DNA of 64,000 nt. Source: Hypericum androsaemum (lineage: Eukaryota; Streptophyta; Magnoliopsida; Malpighiales; Hypericaceae). Shown here in pieces: positions 35,061 to 47,507 of this stretch. The position numbers and the translations under genes are program-made. The stretch spans positions 3,881,487 through 3,945,486 of the forward strand of contig OZ023181.1 of NCBI GenBank assembly GCA_963995505.1. The letters are read 5' to 3'. The notes under the pieces were generated by a model. It was not told where the DNA came from. It was given only the letters and a program-made list of their open reading frames with translations, and did no database searches. Position 1 is the first letter of the stretch, and every line of letters starts with the position of its first letter.

Positions 35061-38000
35061 TTACTCGCTTGAAGGACTAGTTTCCGCACTGAAGCTAGAC
35101 GGCCTCTCCGTCATGGATCTAAATGAGACAGGAGACGGAGATTCTGTCAACAATATAGAGTACTAACGACAAAAACTCTTTCTTACGGTAAATAATACAC
35201 GTGAGACTTGAACCAGAATAAAAGGTTCCCCCTAGAAGGTAGATTGGACCAGTCTAAACAAGAAAGATGGAAAGAAAAATAACCAAAAGCACGAAGCCAA
35301 AAATGATTTCCCGAATAGAAGATGTACAAACCCTTTAATGGCATGTGTCTTTTGGGATATGCTACGAAAAGAATCTTTTTTCCCAAGCTCTTGCCGTGTG
35401 AAGTCAACCTCGGATTGCTTTGTCTCCTTCAACATTAAAAGGAGAAAGCATCAAAGTCAATAGATACAACAGAAATTTGCATAAAAAACTCTTTATGATA
35501 CATGTCCTTGAAAATTAAGCGAACAAAGTCGTCCATATGTCAAAATTCAATTAATTTCTGTTGCCAGTACTTACTTTAGCTGCATCACGATGCTCTTTAG
35601 CTAACTTCATTGGGCCATACTCTTTCAATTCCTGAAAGAATGGAGTCTGAAGTCAACTTTTAACAGATCATCTAGTGGCAGAACTAAGGCACACAAGATT
35701 GGCATAGGACCAATGTACTTCATGTAAAAGCTGACCTTTCCAATCTTTGGAATCCGTGTCTTCTCTCCCGAACGATCAGCTTTGGTAGGTCCAACTACAA
35801 GATTTGAGGGCTTAGACACGTGCTGATTCCTTCCAAAAGTTGGGGGACCCGCATTATCATTGTCCTTCGACCTACGAACACTTTTTACTTTTCGACCATC
35901 CAGGCCACGATGCATAACAGTATCTGATACGGTCCCTTTAAGATCATGGTTAGAACTCGGCTGATACTTTCTTTTCCCCGGGTTAAAAGAACTTCCACCA
36001 GCAAGATCCTCATGCTCATCCGTGCTAGACTTCCTACTCGGTAGATAGCTTGCATAATCATCATAAGGAGAAGTTTGCTCTGGTTGACAATACGCTTTCA
36101 TGTCATGAAAACCAGTCCCGTATTTTGTGTTAGAATTTTCTTCTTCGAGATATGAATCTTCTGGCCCCATCTTCGAACGGTACGCTTCATGCCTCTGCCA
36201 AGTTACAAGCATGGTACCAAAAGATTGCAAATCATTGAGCATAGAAGTTCAACAATATAAAAGTTGCTTACCACCTGAACTGCTACTTAAAAAAAATTAC
36301 GATTGAAAATGAAAATCCAACCAGATCGTGTGATTTTCATACAAAGATGGCCCAAAAACAATTTCCCAATATATCAACATAATTCAATGATTGGTCAAAG
36401 CCCCATGATGTGCCATATTAATATGCCTACCCTAGCATTTGCTGAACCTGTTATTAACAGTGAGGAACAGAGTAGCGGAAGACAAAGAAGCATCAACAAG
36501 ACATGCAAAGGGCTTTGACCTAAAGTGTATAAATATCAACTATAAAGTTGCAGCTATTAATAATTCAAACTCATAAGCTTCATCATTTTAATCGCCAGCG
36601 CCATAGCAAGAATTATATCATGAAATATTAACAGGAAGAATACGACCACTGCTCTACTTGCCAATACGAGAGGCATGGGAATCCATCACAGTTAACATAG
36701 CCATTTCGAAATGAAGCAATTAAAATGATTCACACAAAAAAACCCAGACACTGAAGAGAAGCTCCTCGGGAAGTTGAAATGGGATGATCACCGAACAACC
36801 ACAAGAGGGAAAAAGAATTCTTGATTAAAAGAAAATCATGTGCAAGGTTATTTTACTGGGCAACAAAAAATTGACCCAGTTTCCCCAGAGATAATGAAGA
36901 TCTATGGACATAGCAAACTGCATCACCCAAATTAAAATCGTTGAACTTCAACTCTTTCTCCATACCTTATTTATCAGAAAGGAAAGGAAAAAAAGAAAAA
37001 GAAAAGCAGACTCCTTACGGTGTTGCCGGGTATTCGCATACAAGTACCCAAAGTAGGGTAAAGAACAATATGTGAACAAAGCAACCTTCCTAACAAATTA
37101 CAATAATTTCAATCTGAAAACACTATAAGCAATTGTAAGGCTATACATGCTGACATTTACAGAATGGGGAATCCACTTACCGCGGACAGACTAGATTGCT
37201 TTCGAAATCCAGAAACCTCAGGAGATTGGGCTCGGATAGGATCTCCAACATAGAATGGTCCTGCCAAGTTATAACCAAGCAAAGAACGTAAGATCAACTA
37301 AGAGCCAAAAGCAAATGCGTGTTCAATGCAAAACAATGGAAACACTGTTGTTTGGCAACAAAAAAAAAACTAGAGAATGGGCATCATGAAGAACACAGAC
37401 GCTAACACGAATTCGAGTATCATTTTCTTCCCACTTAACAAATCCCAGATTATAAGGAGGAGAAATCACCAGCTGCGAGATCCCTACTCTGGGAAGAAAA
37501 TGCACCAGGAGGAAGTGGTTCGAATGCAACACCAAGAAGTGGACCATCATCTCTGTAATTCCTCCCTAACTGCCTCTTCACAGCAGTAATTGCAGCATTT
37601 TCAATCTCACCCCTCACCTTTAGATAACCTGCTGGCTTATACAAAGTGCCATTAGAACTCTTTGGAATTGGAGGCAAGAAGTCTCCATTTCTTTTCGTGT
37701 ACCTTGAACACTCCACGTTGCAAGGATCCTCGCATGGAGAAATTGATTTCTCTTGCAATGATGAGCTACTTTGTGGAGACAAGTCGCCCGTGCTAGTAAC
37801 ATTTACTGTATATCTACGTCCATGACCATAGGTAAGGTCAGCAGTAGGAATATCACCTCTATAAAGCCTCTCACTTTCAACTTCTCTGGCGTCGCCCATC
37901 CTAAAATCTCCTTGTTTAGTGCTACCACAAGAATCTTGCCTTAATCCACTGCCACGATCCTGAATGATACTACTAGACCGCTCTTGTCGTCCACCAGTAG

Positions 38001-38851
38001 GTATGTCATCTCTTTTTTTGTCTTTTAACCTTCTGTGGCAAAACCAACTGGATATTTGCTTTTCTGTCAATCCAATCTGTTGAGCTACTTCTGATTTCAA
38101 TTCCTCTGAAGGATACTTGTGCTCTGAAGAAGCAGAAATATATTATAATTTAAGGAAACATTAATTATTTGAGTAGCAGAAAAATTGATATCATCCTACC
38201 ATTGTAAAATTTCTCCAAAGCAGCAACCTGAGCTGGAGTTTTGAGCGTCCTTTTAATGTTTTTCTCTGCAGAAACCCTATTCTCTTCAGAGTTCCCTTCA
38301 CTTGAATCTGCATGAATGTTGGAAGCATAAATAAGAGCAATCACTTCATACAGATCCGACAGATACCAATTCTCGTGCTAACATCATATGGAGGTGAAAG
38401 CACAGCAGCAGAAATACAAGACATGTTTCGGATAGAACCCAAATACTTGATGACAACCTTAAACTTAACATGAACGAATAGCAACTCACAGAAACAACAA
38501 TCAATCTCGCTACATTGCAAGCACCAGTGCCAGTTTGGCTACTTTGAAGAAACAAGTCAAATCTCCATGATAAAAATTCCAGATTCTCACTTTAGACATT
38601 GTTCATTGGACCAGCCACCGCAACTACTACGCTGGAAGCACAACTCCACCAACACACAATTTACTCGCAAAAAGCATAATAATCCAAAGGAATGAAGCAG
38701 CAACGCAACCGATATCAAATTCCCCAAAAACACATAAAATGTTCACACAAGGAAGGAACCAACCAACCAACAAGCGGACAAAGCAAAGAGAGCAAGCTCA
38801 AAACCCTCCTCTCCTCTCCTCTCCTTCTACTGAATTATAATAAGCATTCTA

Positions 38852-38897
<46 letters not shown>

Positions 38898-39054
38898 GAC
38901 TAAAACGCCCCAATCTGATGGGATCACAAAAGACCACCCAAGCCACTGCCTCTTAAGTCAATCTTCTAGCCAACATGCAGGCACCCAAATGAATAGAAGA
39001 AGGAAAAAAAAAAGGATCGAAGAACATAAAGAAGATCAAGTAATTACCTTCCAT
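35061..39054 (-). CDS. Homeodomain protein, RLT-related type without visible DDT domain
   Basis: Exons on the minus strand: 39048-39054, 38200-38307, 37470-38123, 37181-37260, 35736-36194, 35575-35631, and one starting at 35426. The first six close in phase. The 3' end is less certain: the 35426 exon probably splices to a last exon ending at the stop at 35061-35063. The homeodomain is at residues ~18-75: AEKNIKRTLKTPAQVAALEK, HKYPSEELKSEVAQQIGLTE and KQISSWFCHRRLKDKKRDD. Helix 3 carries WFCHRR, with His where most homeodomains have Asn. Further on are GSGLRQDSCGSTKQ and DDGPLLGVAFEPLPPGAF, features shared with RLT-type homeobox proteins. The C-terminal part is Lys/Arg/Ser-rich and probably disordered. 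A nuclear chromatin or transcription role is inferred from the RLT family, which works with ISWI remodellers. The first exon contributes only ATG GAA G, and a CT microsatellite lies in intron-free leader sequence upstream of exon 2. Confidence 0.82.
38855..38894. repeat. CT microsatellite in intron 1 of the homeodomain gene
   Basis: An uninterrupted run of about 20 CT units lies between the 7-nt coding part of exon 1 (39048-39054) and exon 2 (38200-38307). It reads as GA in the sense of the gene. Confidence 0.95.
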
Positions 39055-41719
39055 GGCGGGTAAATTCTCTCCTTCCTCGCTTGTCAAGTTTCCACCTTTT
39101 TCATATTTTTTTTCCTCCCAACCAAAGAGGAGAAGAACCCACCCTACTATGATTGGATCAGAGAATCCGGCACCAACCGACGAAATTGGAAATGGGTATT
39201 CTCGAGGAGGGTTAAATCTGAATTAAATTAATTAGCCCCCAATTCTAAGTACCCAGAAGGAGAAAAGAGGAGGAAGAAGAAGACACGAGAAATGGGTTTT
39301 CCTTTATTTCTATTTTTGTTATTTATTATGAGAAAGCGAAGAGAGAGAGAGAGAGATGAGAGGGCAATTGGTTTGCTTCCTCGTTTCTTATTTTTTTTTT
39401 TTCCTTCTGGGTTGGTTTCTCAATTCAAGCAATTAAAAATGTTCCTTTTTGTTTTGCGTTTTCCCCTTAAAATTGTTGCCTTCTTGTTGTTTCTCAATTC
39501 TCAACAACAGTTGTTTTCTTTCAGGCCGCTCTTCCTAAATTAAATTTTTAGATCCAAAGTTTGGATTTTTATCACATGATTTTAGTGTTTCTTCTTTCGT
39601 GTTTATCATCTTCGTTTTGTTTAGGACAAGTTTTAATTCTTTATATTTTTCCCAGAACACAAAGGGCCTTAGGGTTGGGTTTGGTTTGGTTTGGTTGACA
39701 GGGGAAAGGCGGAATCGACAGACTGGGGTCCGAGTATTTGTGTTCTTCCCCACTTTTGCTGCTGCTGCCAAATAATCTCGTAAAATTTAGCGGTGTTAAA
39801 TATTTGTTAGTATAATTTTATCATTATTAAAAATATATATATATCCATATCTAGATTAATCAAAGTTGTAGATATTTGAATAGTTTTGACAAAATAAATG
39901 TAATAGCTTAACATTCAAATATCATGTTAAAATGTTAAAAGAATTACTTCTGATGCCTTTCATATGACTCATCTTTTAGGACAAAATCATATTGTATCCG
40001 GACACCATTTGAATCTCGCCCAACTTTAGCAATCTATTTACAAGGAACTTATTTTATAAGATTCGGATGAGTTTGCTATGGGGAATTCAGTGGATGTCCT
40101 ATAACTACATATGATACTGAATAAATTAGTTTACTTTTTGCCTATTAAAAAAAGTTAGTTTAATTTTGCCTATAAAAAAAAGTTAGTTTTACTTAATTAT
40201 ACTTTTCCCGGGTGTATGTACGTATGTATTAATTTAAAATGATCAGAAGATGAATTTCAAATTATTTTCATATAAAAAGTGGTTCATTCAACATTGTGAT
40301 TTACCAATATAGAAATCATATTTTTTGATACAAGGGTACGCCAATACCCAAGAATCCATTTCATGAAAAAAAAAAAATATTATTCAACATTATGATTTAG
40401 TTAGTGCATGATTTGTGTTACCTTTTTCCCTCAAATAAATAAACCACCAAGTCCAGTAAGAATAGTCTAATATGCATGGTCAGAGTCTCACTAATCAGCC
40501 TAATTTTTACAGGGGGGATAGGGAACAGATGGTTTTCAGTCATAATCAATAAGATTCCTGATATCACTGAGCCTCATAGGACCACCTTGATATACGAAAT
40601 CGAACCGTCAGAAACTGAATATGCAACAGTGCAGAGGAAGGACGAGAGATATTGAATTGGTTAGCAAAAGTTTTGGATTGAATGGGAACAACATAAAAGT
40701 CGTCCCTACGGAGGAGATTTCATTTGAACCATCAGATTTTATTAAAAATTGTGTCTAGAGATCTGACACTCATAAAAAATAGTGTCTATAACCAAAATCA
40801 CTTGATCCATTTCAGTAGGGACATGTCTTGTCCCCACTAAATCCAACCCCGGTTAACAAACCAGCAACCTTGGAAAACATATGTCAAATTCAGACAGAAA
40901 TAGTTGGGTTGGGGATCAAGCATTCCATTCTCAGGCAGCTGCTAGGGCCAAGTCCGGAGAAATGTGCACCTTCTCAGTCAATGTGAAGCAACAAAACATT
41001 AACATCAACGGTAATAATGATCAGCTGTGCACAAAAAGATACTGATCGCTCAAAACAATCTAAACAATAAACATCCGAAACAATATTATTGACCCCAGAG
41101 AGTTGCTGAAGGCTACAAATCATTTATCCACATATAATCATCAAAGGTTCCCGTTCCTTCTAGGCGGCATATACTAACCTTTAAGTAAGGTACCATCTTT
41201 TGTCGAGTACCTTTAATTAAACACAATAGCAGATAGCATAAGTAAAAAATCACCACCAATGATTTGGGCAGCACAGGAGGTTTGTTCTCCAAGTAGAGAA
41301 TTTACGACTCAAACTTACATCAACATCCAATTGGCCTACCTACATCTTCTGGCAAGGGCACAGTTCATTTATATGCAGTTAAACGAGAAAGGATTCAAAG
41401 CCAGTCAATTATACAGTTGCAAGAAGTTCAGATGGTAGCACGCTTCTGGAGGTTCAAAGTCGGATTGCAAACTTGTATATAACTATCCAGTAATCCAGTA
41501 TCACAGACACAGGTGAGACCTTATGACCTATGTATCTAGTATCAACTCACACAATAAAAAGTCAAATACAACAGCCAAAAAAACTTAAAATAGCTAGCCA
41601 TATGATGACACTAACCATCCAATCCGAAGACAGTAATGATCAAAAGGTTTATACCTTTGCTGCACAGCCACATCCCCACCCCTAAATTTCCTCTTCCAAT
41701 CCCATTGGGACAATCCAAC
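39055..41719. other. Intergenic between the homeodomain gene and the CAND-like gene
   Basis: Upstream sequence of the homeodomain gene contains GA and T runs (39340-39400). The remainder is AT-rich up to the 3' UTR of the CAND-like gene (about 41100-41719). No other coding sequence is supported. Confidence 0.5.
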
Positions 41720-43039
41720 TCACAACTCGAACTCATCCTCTAGCTTCAACATCTCTGCTGCAGCGTCCTCCTCCTCGTCATCGATCACCAAGTAGGGGTT
41801 GTGGGCCTCGGGCTTAAACTTGTACCCAGTAAACACATAAAATGCCAGGGTAGCTAGCTCCCCGGCAACAACACTAGTCCAAAGGTACTTATAATTCGTA
41901 ATGGTCTCCAGCGCGTAGACCACCACCCTCGTAAAGTAGATGTAACAGATCACCACAATATAATACTGCCTGAACAAGGTCAACTTCATCAAGTTCACCG
42001 CGGCCTTACCATCAGTCCTGGCCGCCTCCCTCAGGTTCTTGATCGACCACACGATGGGGAACAGAATCGCGCAGCAACACACGACATCAACCAGCAAGAA
42101 AATCTGCTTCCAAGTCACCCAATCCTGCGCGAAGGGCCCGCTCTCATCGATCACAACCTGTGCGATATTCGCAACGACCTGGAGCGGGATCACGATCATG
42201 AGCACCTTCTTCTCCTTATCCTGGAGGAACGGCTTCAAGAACGACCACCCGGTACCGATCAACACAATCAGACTAAACAGAGAGACCCCCTTCAAGAAGC
42301 TGAAGATATAAAACAAAACGTCCCACCCGTGGGCAGTCCCCGTGCGCTTAATGTAGCTCTTATCCTCGGCCTCGCAGAGCAGATTCAACGCCTTGAGCAA
42401 CACAACCACGAGCATGAACAAATGTATCTTAAACACGGTCGTCCTCTTGGCGTAGAGCACGTAAACCCAAACCCCCGCCATTGCGCAGTAGAGGAGCGAA
42501 AGGACGAAGTAGACGCGGGGGAGCGGGGTTTTACCGATGGAGAGGTAGTCGCGGACGGTTCCGCTGCGATCGAGGTTGTACATTGCGGAGTCGACGTCCA
42601 TGGAGACGAGGAGGGAGGAGGGGGTGAGGCAGTTGGCGAAGACGAGGGTGAACTGGTCGGCGGAGTCCTCGTTGAAGGCGGCGGGGAGGGAGAAGGCGGA
42701 GGAGGAGTTCGCTTCGAGGTGGTCGAAGGTGAAGACGAGGCGAACGGAGGAGGAGCGGAGGGCGCACGTGATGTCGCCGTCCTCGAGCTGGGCGAGCACG
42801 TGCATCCAGGCGTCGCGGGTGCAGAGGAAGAACCCGAGCTTGGAGCGGTCCAGGTCGGGGTTAGGGTTTGAGAGGGAGATCCGGGAGACGTTGAGCTCGA
42901 GGCGGCCCGTGTGGGTGAACCCGAACTCGTCGAAGGGGATTATTGGCCGGGCGTCGGATCGGACCTCCGTGTGCCGGATCTCGGCCCATGAGAGTGTGGT
43001 CGAGAGGACTAGGAGGAGGAGGAGGAGGAGAGGGGACAT
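41720..43039 (-). CDS. GPR107/CAND6-CAND7-like seven-helix membrane protein
   Basis: A single exon encodes 439 residues, the usual length for plant members. A signal peptide (MSPLLLLLLLVLSTTLSWAE) is followed by a ~170-residue luminal domain containing FGFTHTGRLELNVSRISL, a family signature, plus several N-glycosylation sites and Cys residues. Seven hydrophobic helices run from ~177 to ~405, starting after TPLPRVYFVLSLLYCAMAGV. The interhelical stretch HGWDVLFYIFSFLKGVSLFS and the sequence TNYKYLWTSVVAGELATLAF are conserved features of the Lung_7-TM_R family. An acidic C-terminal tail (DDEEEDAAAEMLKLEDEFEL) closes the protein. Human GPR107/108 act in Golgi and endosomal trafficking; plant CAND proteins were proposed as G-protein-coupled receptor candidates, a role that remains disputed. 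The coding 5' half is strikingly GC-rich, which produces long mirror frames on the other strand. Confidence 0.95.
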   Translation of the reverse strand: MSPLLLLLLLVLSTTLSWAEIRHTEVRSDARPIIPFDEFGFTHTGRLELNVSRISLSNPNPDLDRSKLGFFLCTRDAWMHVLAQLEDGDITCALRSSSVRLVFTFDHLEANSSSAFSLPAAFNEDSADQFTLVFANCLTPSSLLVSMDVDSAMYNLDRSGTVRDYLSIGKTPLPRVYFVLSLLYCAMAGVWVYVLYAKRTTVFKIHLFMLVVVLLKALNLLCEAEDKSYIKRTGTAHGWDVLFYIFSFLKGVSLFSLIVLIGTGWSFLKPFLQDKEKKVLMIVIPLQVVANIAQVVIDESGPFAQDWVTWKQIFLLVDVVCCCAILFPIVWSIKNLREAARTDGKAAVNLMKLTLFRQYYIVVICYIYFTRVVVYALETITNYKYLWTSVVAGELATLAFYVFTGYKFKPEAHNPYLVIDDEEEDAAAEMLKLEDEFEL

Positions 43040-43294
43040 GGCGGCGGGGGATGGATCCGGTGGTGGTGGATGAGGACGACAACTTTGGGAATGGTTTTTT
43101 TGGTGTGTTCTCTCTCTCTTTTTTTCCGTTTTCTTCCTGGGGGGTAACGGGTGGGTGGGAGGTCCGATTTATCAATGGGTAGAGTGAACGACCGGTCGCT
43201 GTTGGTTGACTTGACTGGCTGTGTCTGGATGCCTTTTCAAAAGTTTAAGCTCGATATCGCTTGATTGAGTAAGAATAATAATATATTTAGATTA

Positions 43295-43420
43295 ACTAAT
43301 GATAGAGTTGTTCTAATTTAATCAGGTCTGGAGTTCGAGTTCTTAATAACACAACCGTGTTAAATATTTGTTGGAAGAGCTTTGCTACCATTTCAAACCA
43401 CTTTCACTTGAATTGATGCG
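43295..43420 (+). repeat. SINE-like dispersed repeat copy
   Basis: It contains gttgttctaatttaatcagg, then gttcgag, gtgttaaatatttgttggaa and gagctttgctaccatttcaa. The same series occurs in several other places in the window. A GTTCGA box-B-like site suggests a tRNA-derived SINE, but this is inference. Confidence 0.55.
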
Positions 43421-43689
43421 AGAAGAAAGAGAATGATTTGTTGATTTTGATTAAATAAAAATGATTGACCGGAATTCAAATTTTCAAATTTATTGTGTAA
43501 GTTCTGATATCCAAATTTTTTTTCTCAATTTTAAGAGGTGACTCTCAATTGTGTCTTCTACATTCTTTAGATTTGAATCAAGTCTTGTTTAAATGAATCT
43601 TAATCTCTTGTTGATGCAAGGTAAAGAAATTTTCCTTTTTCCTCCTCTGGCCCTTTTTCATTCTATTGAGGTACAAAAATATCAATGCA

Positions 43690-44590
43690 CGGGAAAGACA
43701 TCGGGATATTATTAGTCACCCTTGCCCGGGTTTGTGAACAAGACACATGTTATTGTCTTGGCATGGACGAGGCACATTACGGTCTTGCCTTAGGACGTCC
43801 CACCTTTGAACGTCCCGTCTCGGGTCTCGACTTAGGATGTCTCCTCTTAAGAGTTACACATTGGGACATCTCGCCTCGGAATATTTATTGTTGAAGTATC
43901 AAAGTATCAAGGCATAGGAAAAGCGTTGGATGTCATTTCAACACTTGCCTTAGGTTAAGTCTTGCCCGGAAGGTGCGCCTAGTTCCCTGGGGAGGCTCGG
44001 GAGATGCGCCTACTTCCTTTGCCCGGGTAGGGCACCGAGTATGCAAGGACAAAGACTTGGGCCGGTGCATGATGCAGGTTAGGAATTCATGCACCATGAG
44101 TCAGGTTTCCCTAAGTAAGGTCGCAGCTTGAGTTTCTCCTAAGTTGGATCAAATTCTCCCATCTCGGGTCATGATTTGGCGATGTTCCTATTTTGACCGG
44201 GGTTGTTTGCCTAACTTAGTTTAGGCGTTCCTATTCGGAGTCGGATCTCCTTGATCAGGAAAGTCGGACTAGATTTTTCTATTCCAGGCCGAGTTAAGTT
44301 GGAAACGGCCTAATGAGTATTTTTTTCTATTTTGAAGACCGGGGCTAGGTCAAAGCGTTCCATATAAAGAGTGCTTGGGCGATGGAGAATATACTACAAA
44401 CACAACCAACAACAATATACTACAAACACAACCAACAACAATTTTACTATATTGTCTTGTTTTTCCTTTTCCTAGCCCCTAGTCTAACTTAGCGTAGCTC
44501 TAGCTTTACTTTTCTAAGGCCGACCTTGGGACGACCACTCCGGACCCGTCTCGGGTTACTTTAGCTCCTGTATCCCTTTTTCCCGCAACA
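43690..44590. repeat. LTR-like region, probably a solo LTR
   Basis: This GC-richer non-coding stretch has recurrent cttgcccggg, gcctcggg and gtcccgtctcggg motifs. A TATA-like catataaaga at ~44360 is followed by a leader-like segment with a 27-bp tandem duplication (aatatactacaaacacaacc repeated, about 44389-44443). U3-R-U5 of a plant LTR looks like this, and no coding or second LTR is present. Borders are uncertain. Confidence 0.4.
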
Positions 44591-45776
44591 CATTCCATGG
44601 GCTTTTAAGAAAGTTGATAAAAAAATCGTGGGAAAATTTTGATATTCTCCATTGTTTAGTGATCATTCTGGAATTTCACCTAGCTGGCAGGTGACAGGTC
44701 CCATTCCAGGAGACCGATCGTCCCTTTCCGGCACAAACAGAAACTTTGTTAAACTCTCACATGAAAGAGACGTTTGTCCAATCTTCTAACAATGCGATCG
44801 ATAGTCTCAAGATTTCTTTGTAACCAAAGTGGAACTAAGGCGGGGTTTGAATTTATAATCTTGTCTCTCGGGCTGTTTTGCAACAAAGTATGAGTAGTAA
44901 TAGTCCCAATAGATTTTTGGTCAATTTTATCTTGATTAGTCAGCCCGATCACCATCTTGATTTTTATATAAAAACGTCACATTAAGTTCATGTGTTACTT
45001 ATCAAAAAAAAAGAAGTTCATGTGTCATTTATTGACAAAGTTAAGTTCTGCTTAAACAGTTAAAGCTTTCTGATCAAATGGAGGCTAAATCAAAACGCCT
45101 TTTTGCAAAGAGTCACGCGGAAAGGATGGACGCTAAATCAAATTAGCACCTAATCGGACTCCTTGTGCTGTTGCACTTGCTTACACAAAGAGTTGGTCTC
45201 CATTGAACTACTGGAAGGCTTGTCATTGCCACTAAGTAGATGCTTTGCTGATGTCCGATGCCCAAGTTTCTAGGAAGATTCATGTTTGGTTTGATTGGTT
45301 CCAACCTTTGTTTAGCTTGGTTTTGTAACTTTTTTGGTCAATACTTGGTATCGGACATATTGGACCAACTAATCTAAATTCGAACCGAATAGGATCTTTA
45401 AAATATGGCAAAGTTCTCTCAACAATTATTTAAAATGTGACAAAGTTCTTAAAAATGCGAACCGCTCTCCATTTTCTTGACTGACGTGTTAGATTACCGG
45501 TCGATCTAGATATTTTAAGAAAATAATATTTAATATTAAAATATCAAACAATTATAATTATCTTCTAATTTTGTTATAACCTTTTCCATTTACAAGTATG
45601 ATCACTTCAATCTAACATAAATCAAAATAATAATTTGGTTAGTTAGATCTTGACGGAGTTTCCAACTCCTTCTATGTTTGGGTATAATAAGGATGAAGTA
45701 CTCGCTGCACCTGTAGAGGTTTTGTAACTTTTTTGGTTTATCCTTCTATCCACTAATGATATCCCGGCCCAAGAGC
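44591..45776. other. Intergenic, AT-rich, with a reversed SINE-like fragment
   Basis: At about 45360-45440 the text gaccaactaatctaaattcg and ggcaaagttctctcaacaat matches the SINE-like family in reverse orientation. A ~30-bp direct repeat (gaagtactcgctgcacctgt) occurs at 45695 and 45779. No gene is supported. Confidence 0.4.
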
Positions 45777-46219
45777 ATGAAGTACTCGCTGCACCTGTAG
45801 AGGTTCAGAATGCTTTGGCTACTGCGGATCTTTTCGATGTTCTCGTCCTAGCTTCTGTTGCGGTTGAGGATCAGCATCTGTTCCCAAATGCTGTTCTGCG
45901 CTCTTTGCCCGCTCCCCTGGTGACTTCGGCGTGATCAAGTACCCGACAAAGAAAGCTCACCAACAAAGCAGCGGCCCTTCAGAAGATTCTGTTACGTAAG
46001 GTAAAGATTAAACCACCGTCCTTGCCTTGTCTGCCTTCCGTTGTCGATCCTATGGTTCTGGATGTTAGGGATGATGCGCATGCTGAGGAGCAAGCGACGG
46101 AGGCTTTAAACACTGCCTTGCTAGTGGGTCTCACTTTGGCGGAAGACTACTCAATGACTCTTCTACGATTCAAGGAATCGGCGTGCAGAGACCGAGCCAA
46201 GCGCTTTGATCCTCCATGA
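45777..46219 (+). pseudogene. Retroelement protein remnant with an in-frame stop
   Basis: In one frame the stretch reads APVEVQNALATADLFDVLVL, a TGA stop at about 45932, then SSTRQRKLTNKAAALQKILL, and further VVDPMVLDVRDDAHAEEQAT to a stop at 46217-46219. The basic linker and the helical tail resemble the C-terminal part of plant LINE gag-like (ORF1) or DUF4283-zinc-knuckle proteins. The following ~200 bases end in an A-rich run near 46428, as a retroposed 3' UTR would. The family assignment is tentative. Confidence 0.45.
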
Positions 46220-46613
46220 TGTTTGGCCGTGATTTCATCATGCACCTAGGAGTTTTGGGAGAATTCTTCTGGGGCTTAAACTGTGGGTTTTTATTTAGTG
46301 TGTACTAGATAGCGTCTATTACGCTTAGTCCTAATAGACGTTTATCTAGTACCTAAGGAGTTGTATTTTGATACAGTTTGGTGTACTTCTCTAGTATTTT
46401 TTTGTGATGCAATATAAATTTTACCTTTCAAAAAAAATTTTAATTTCTAGATCTCGATCGGCCAAACTGATAAGAGCACATTTTTTTAAATATTAGTTTT
46501 CTGACTATATTTCCCTCATCTTTTGATTGGAAATTCACTCCCGTAAGCTTAAGCCTTCAAGCCCAATTAAGCTGAAATGACTGAAAAGTGCAGCTAAATG
46601 GAAGTCTAATAAC

Positions 46614-47081
46614 CATTGTTTTCGAGACAGCGGTCCGACCGGTCGGACTGCGAAACAGAGCTAATCCCAGGTCAAAAAACTAAGTTCGACCGGTTACCTG
46701 ACGAACCAGAAGATTTCCGGTCAGACCGGGCGGTTGGCTAGGATTTTTGACCCAGAAAAACCCAGTTCGTTAGGTTTGACCAAAAAACCAACCCAAAAAC
46801 CAGATTTCACCCAACCCAACCCAAAAAAATCAGATTTTCTACTCAATTTTTCTAAATCAACGCAAAATAAACTAAATCTACAAAGATAATTATACTAAAT
46901 ATAAAATAAATTTACCAATATTTCAAGAATATTAATTTTTAAACCTATTATTTACTAAATATATATTAAAAATATATATAATAAACTACCGGTCCGACCG
47001 CTAATTTGACCGGTCGGACCAGTTGATCCAGAGAATGGACTAAAATCCGGATCGCTCTCCGGGTCGTTTTTGAAAACAATG
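46614..47081. mobile_element. hAT MITE, 468 bp, with perfect 8-bp TSD
   Basis: The termini are exact inverse copies over ten bases (cattgttttc at 46614, gaaaacaatg at 47072-47081). An 8-bp duplication, ctaataac, flanks it exactly (46606-46613 and 47082-47089). Subterminal clusters of ggtccgaccggtcggac occur at both ends around an AT-rich non-coding core. This matches non-autonomous hAT elements. Confidence 0.93.
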
Positions 47082-47507
47082 CTAATAACATGTCTTCCGG
47101 GGGGATTACACCAGGTTATGAAATATCTTTCGGAGTGGGCATTTTGGTCGGCCGAGAAGACTTCACCATGTTGGGCTGTTGGTTAAAGAAGGATTCATCA
47201 TATGGGCTTTCAACCCAATAGTACATTTGAGATATAACTTATTATTATCCACTGATATTTATTAAATTGAAAAATGTATATTACGTTTCAAAAAGAATAT
47301 ATAATTGTTATGGTATTTTTTTAAACCTATTCTATTTAGAGTTGAAAACTGTCGGATCTTATATAGCGAGTGATATTCTCATTATTACTTTTTACATTTT
47401 TATACTTAAACTCAAGATATTTTTTAAGAGAATCTATGTTTCATAGCATTTCAACCAATGTAGGAATAGGAGTTGTATAGATGAGATCCAGTAGTGTTAT
47501 TTTTTTA

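Noticed and set aside
42329..43073. Long plus-strand ORFs opposite the CAND-like gene
   Set aside because: They mirror the GC-rich coding 5' half of the minus-strand gene; Gly/Glu/Val-rich strings with no domain.
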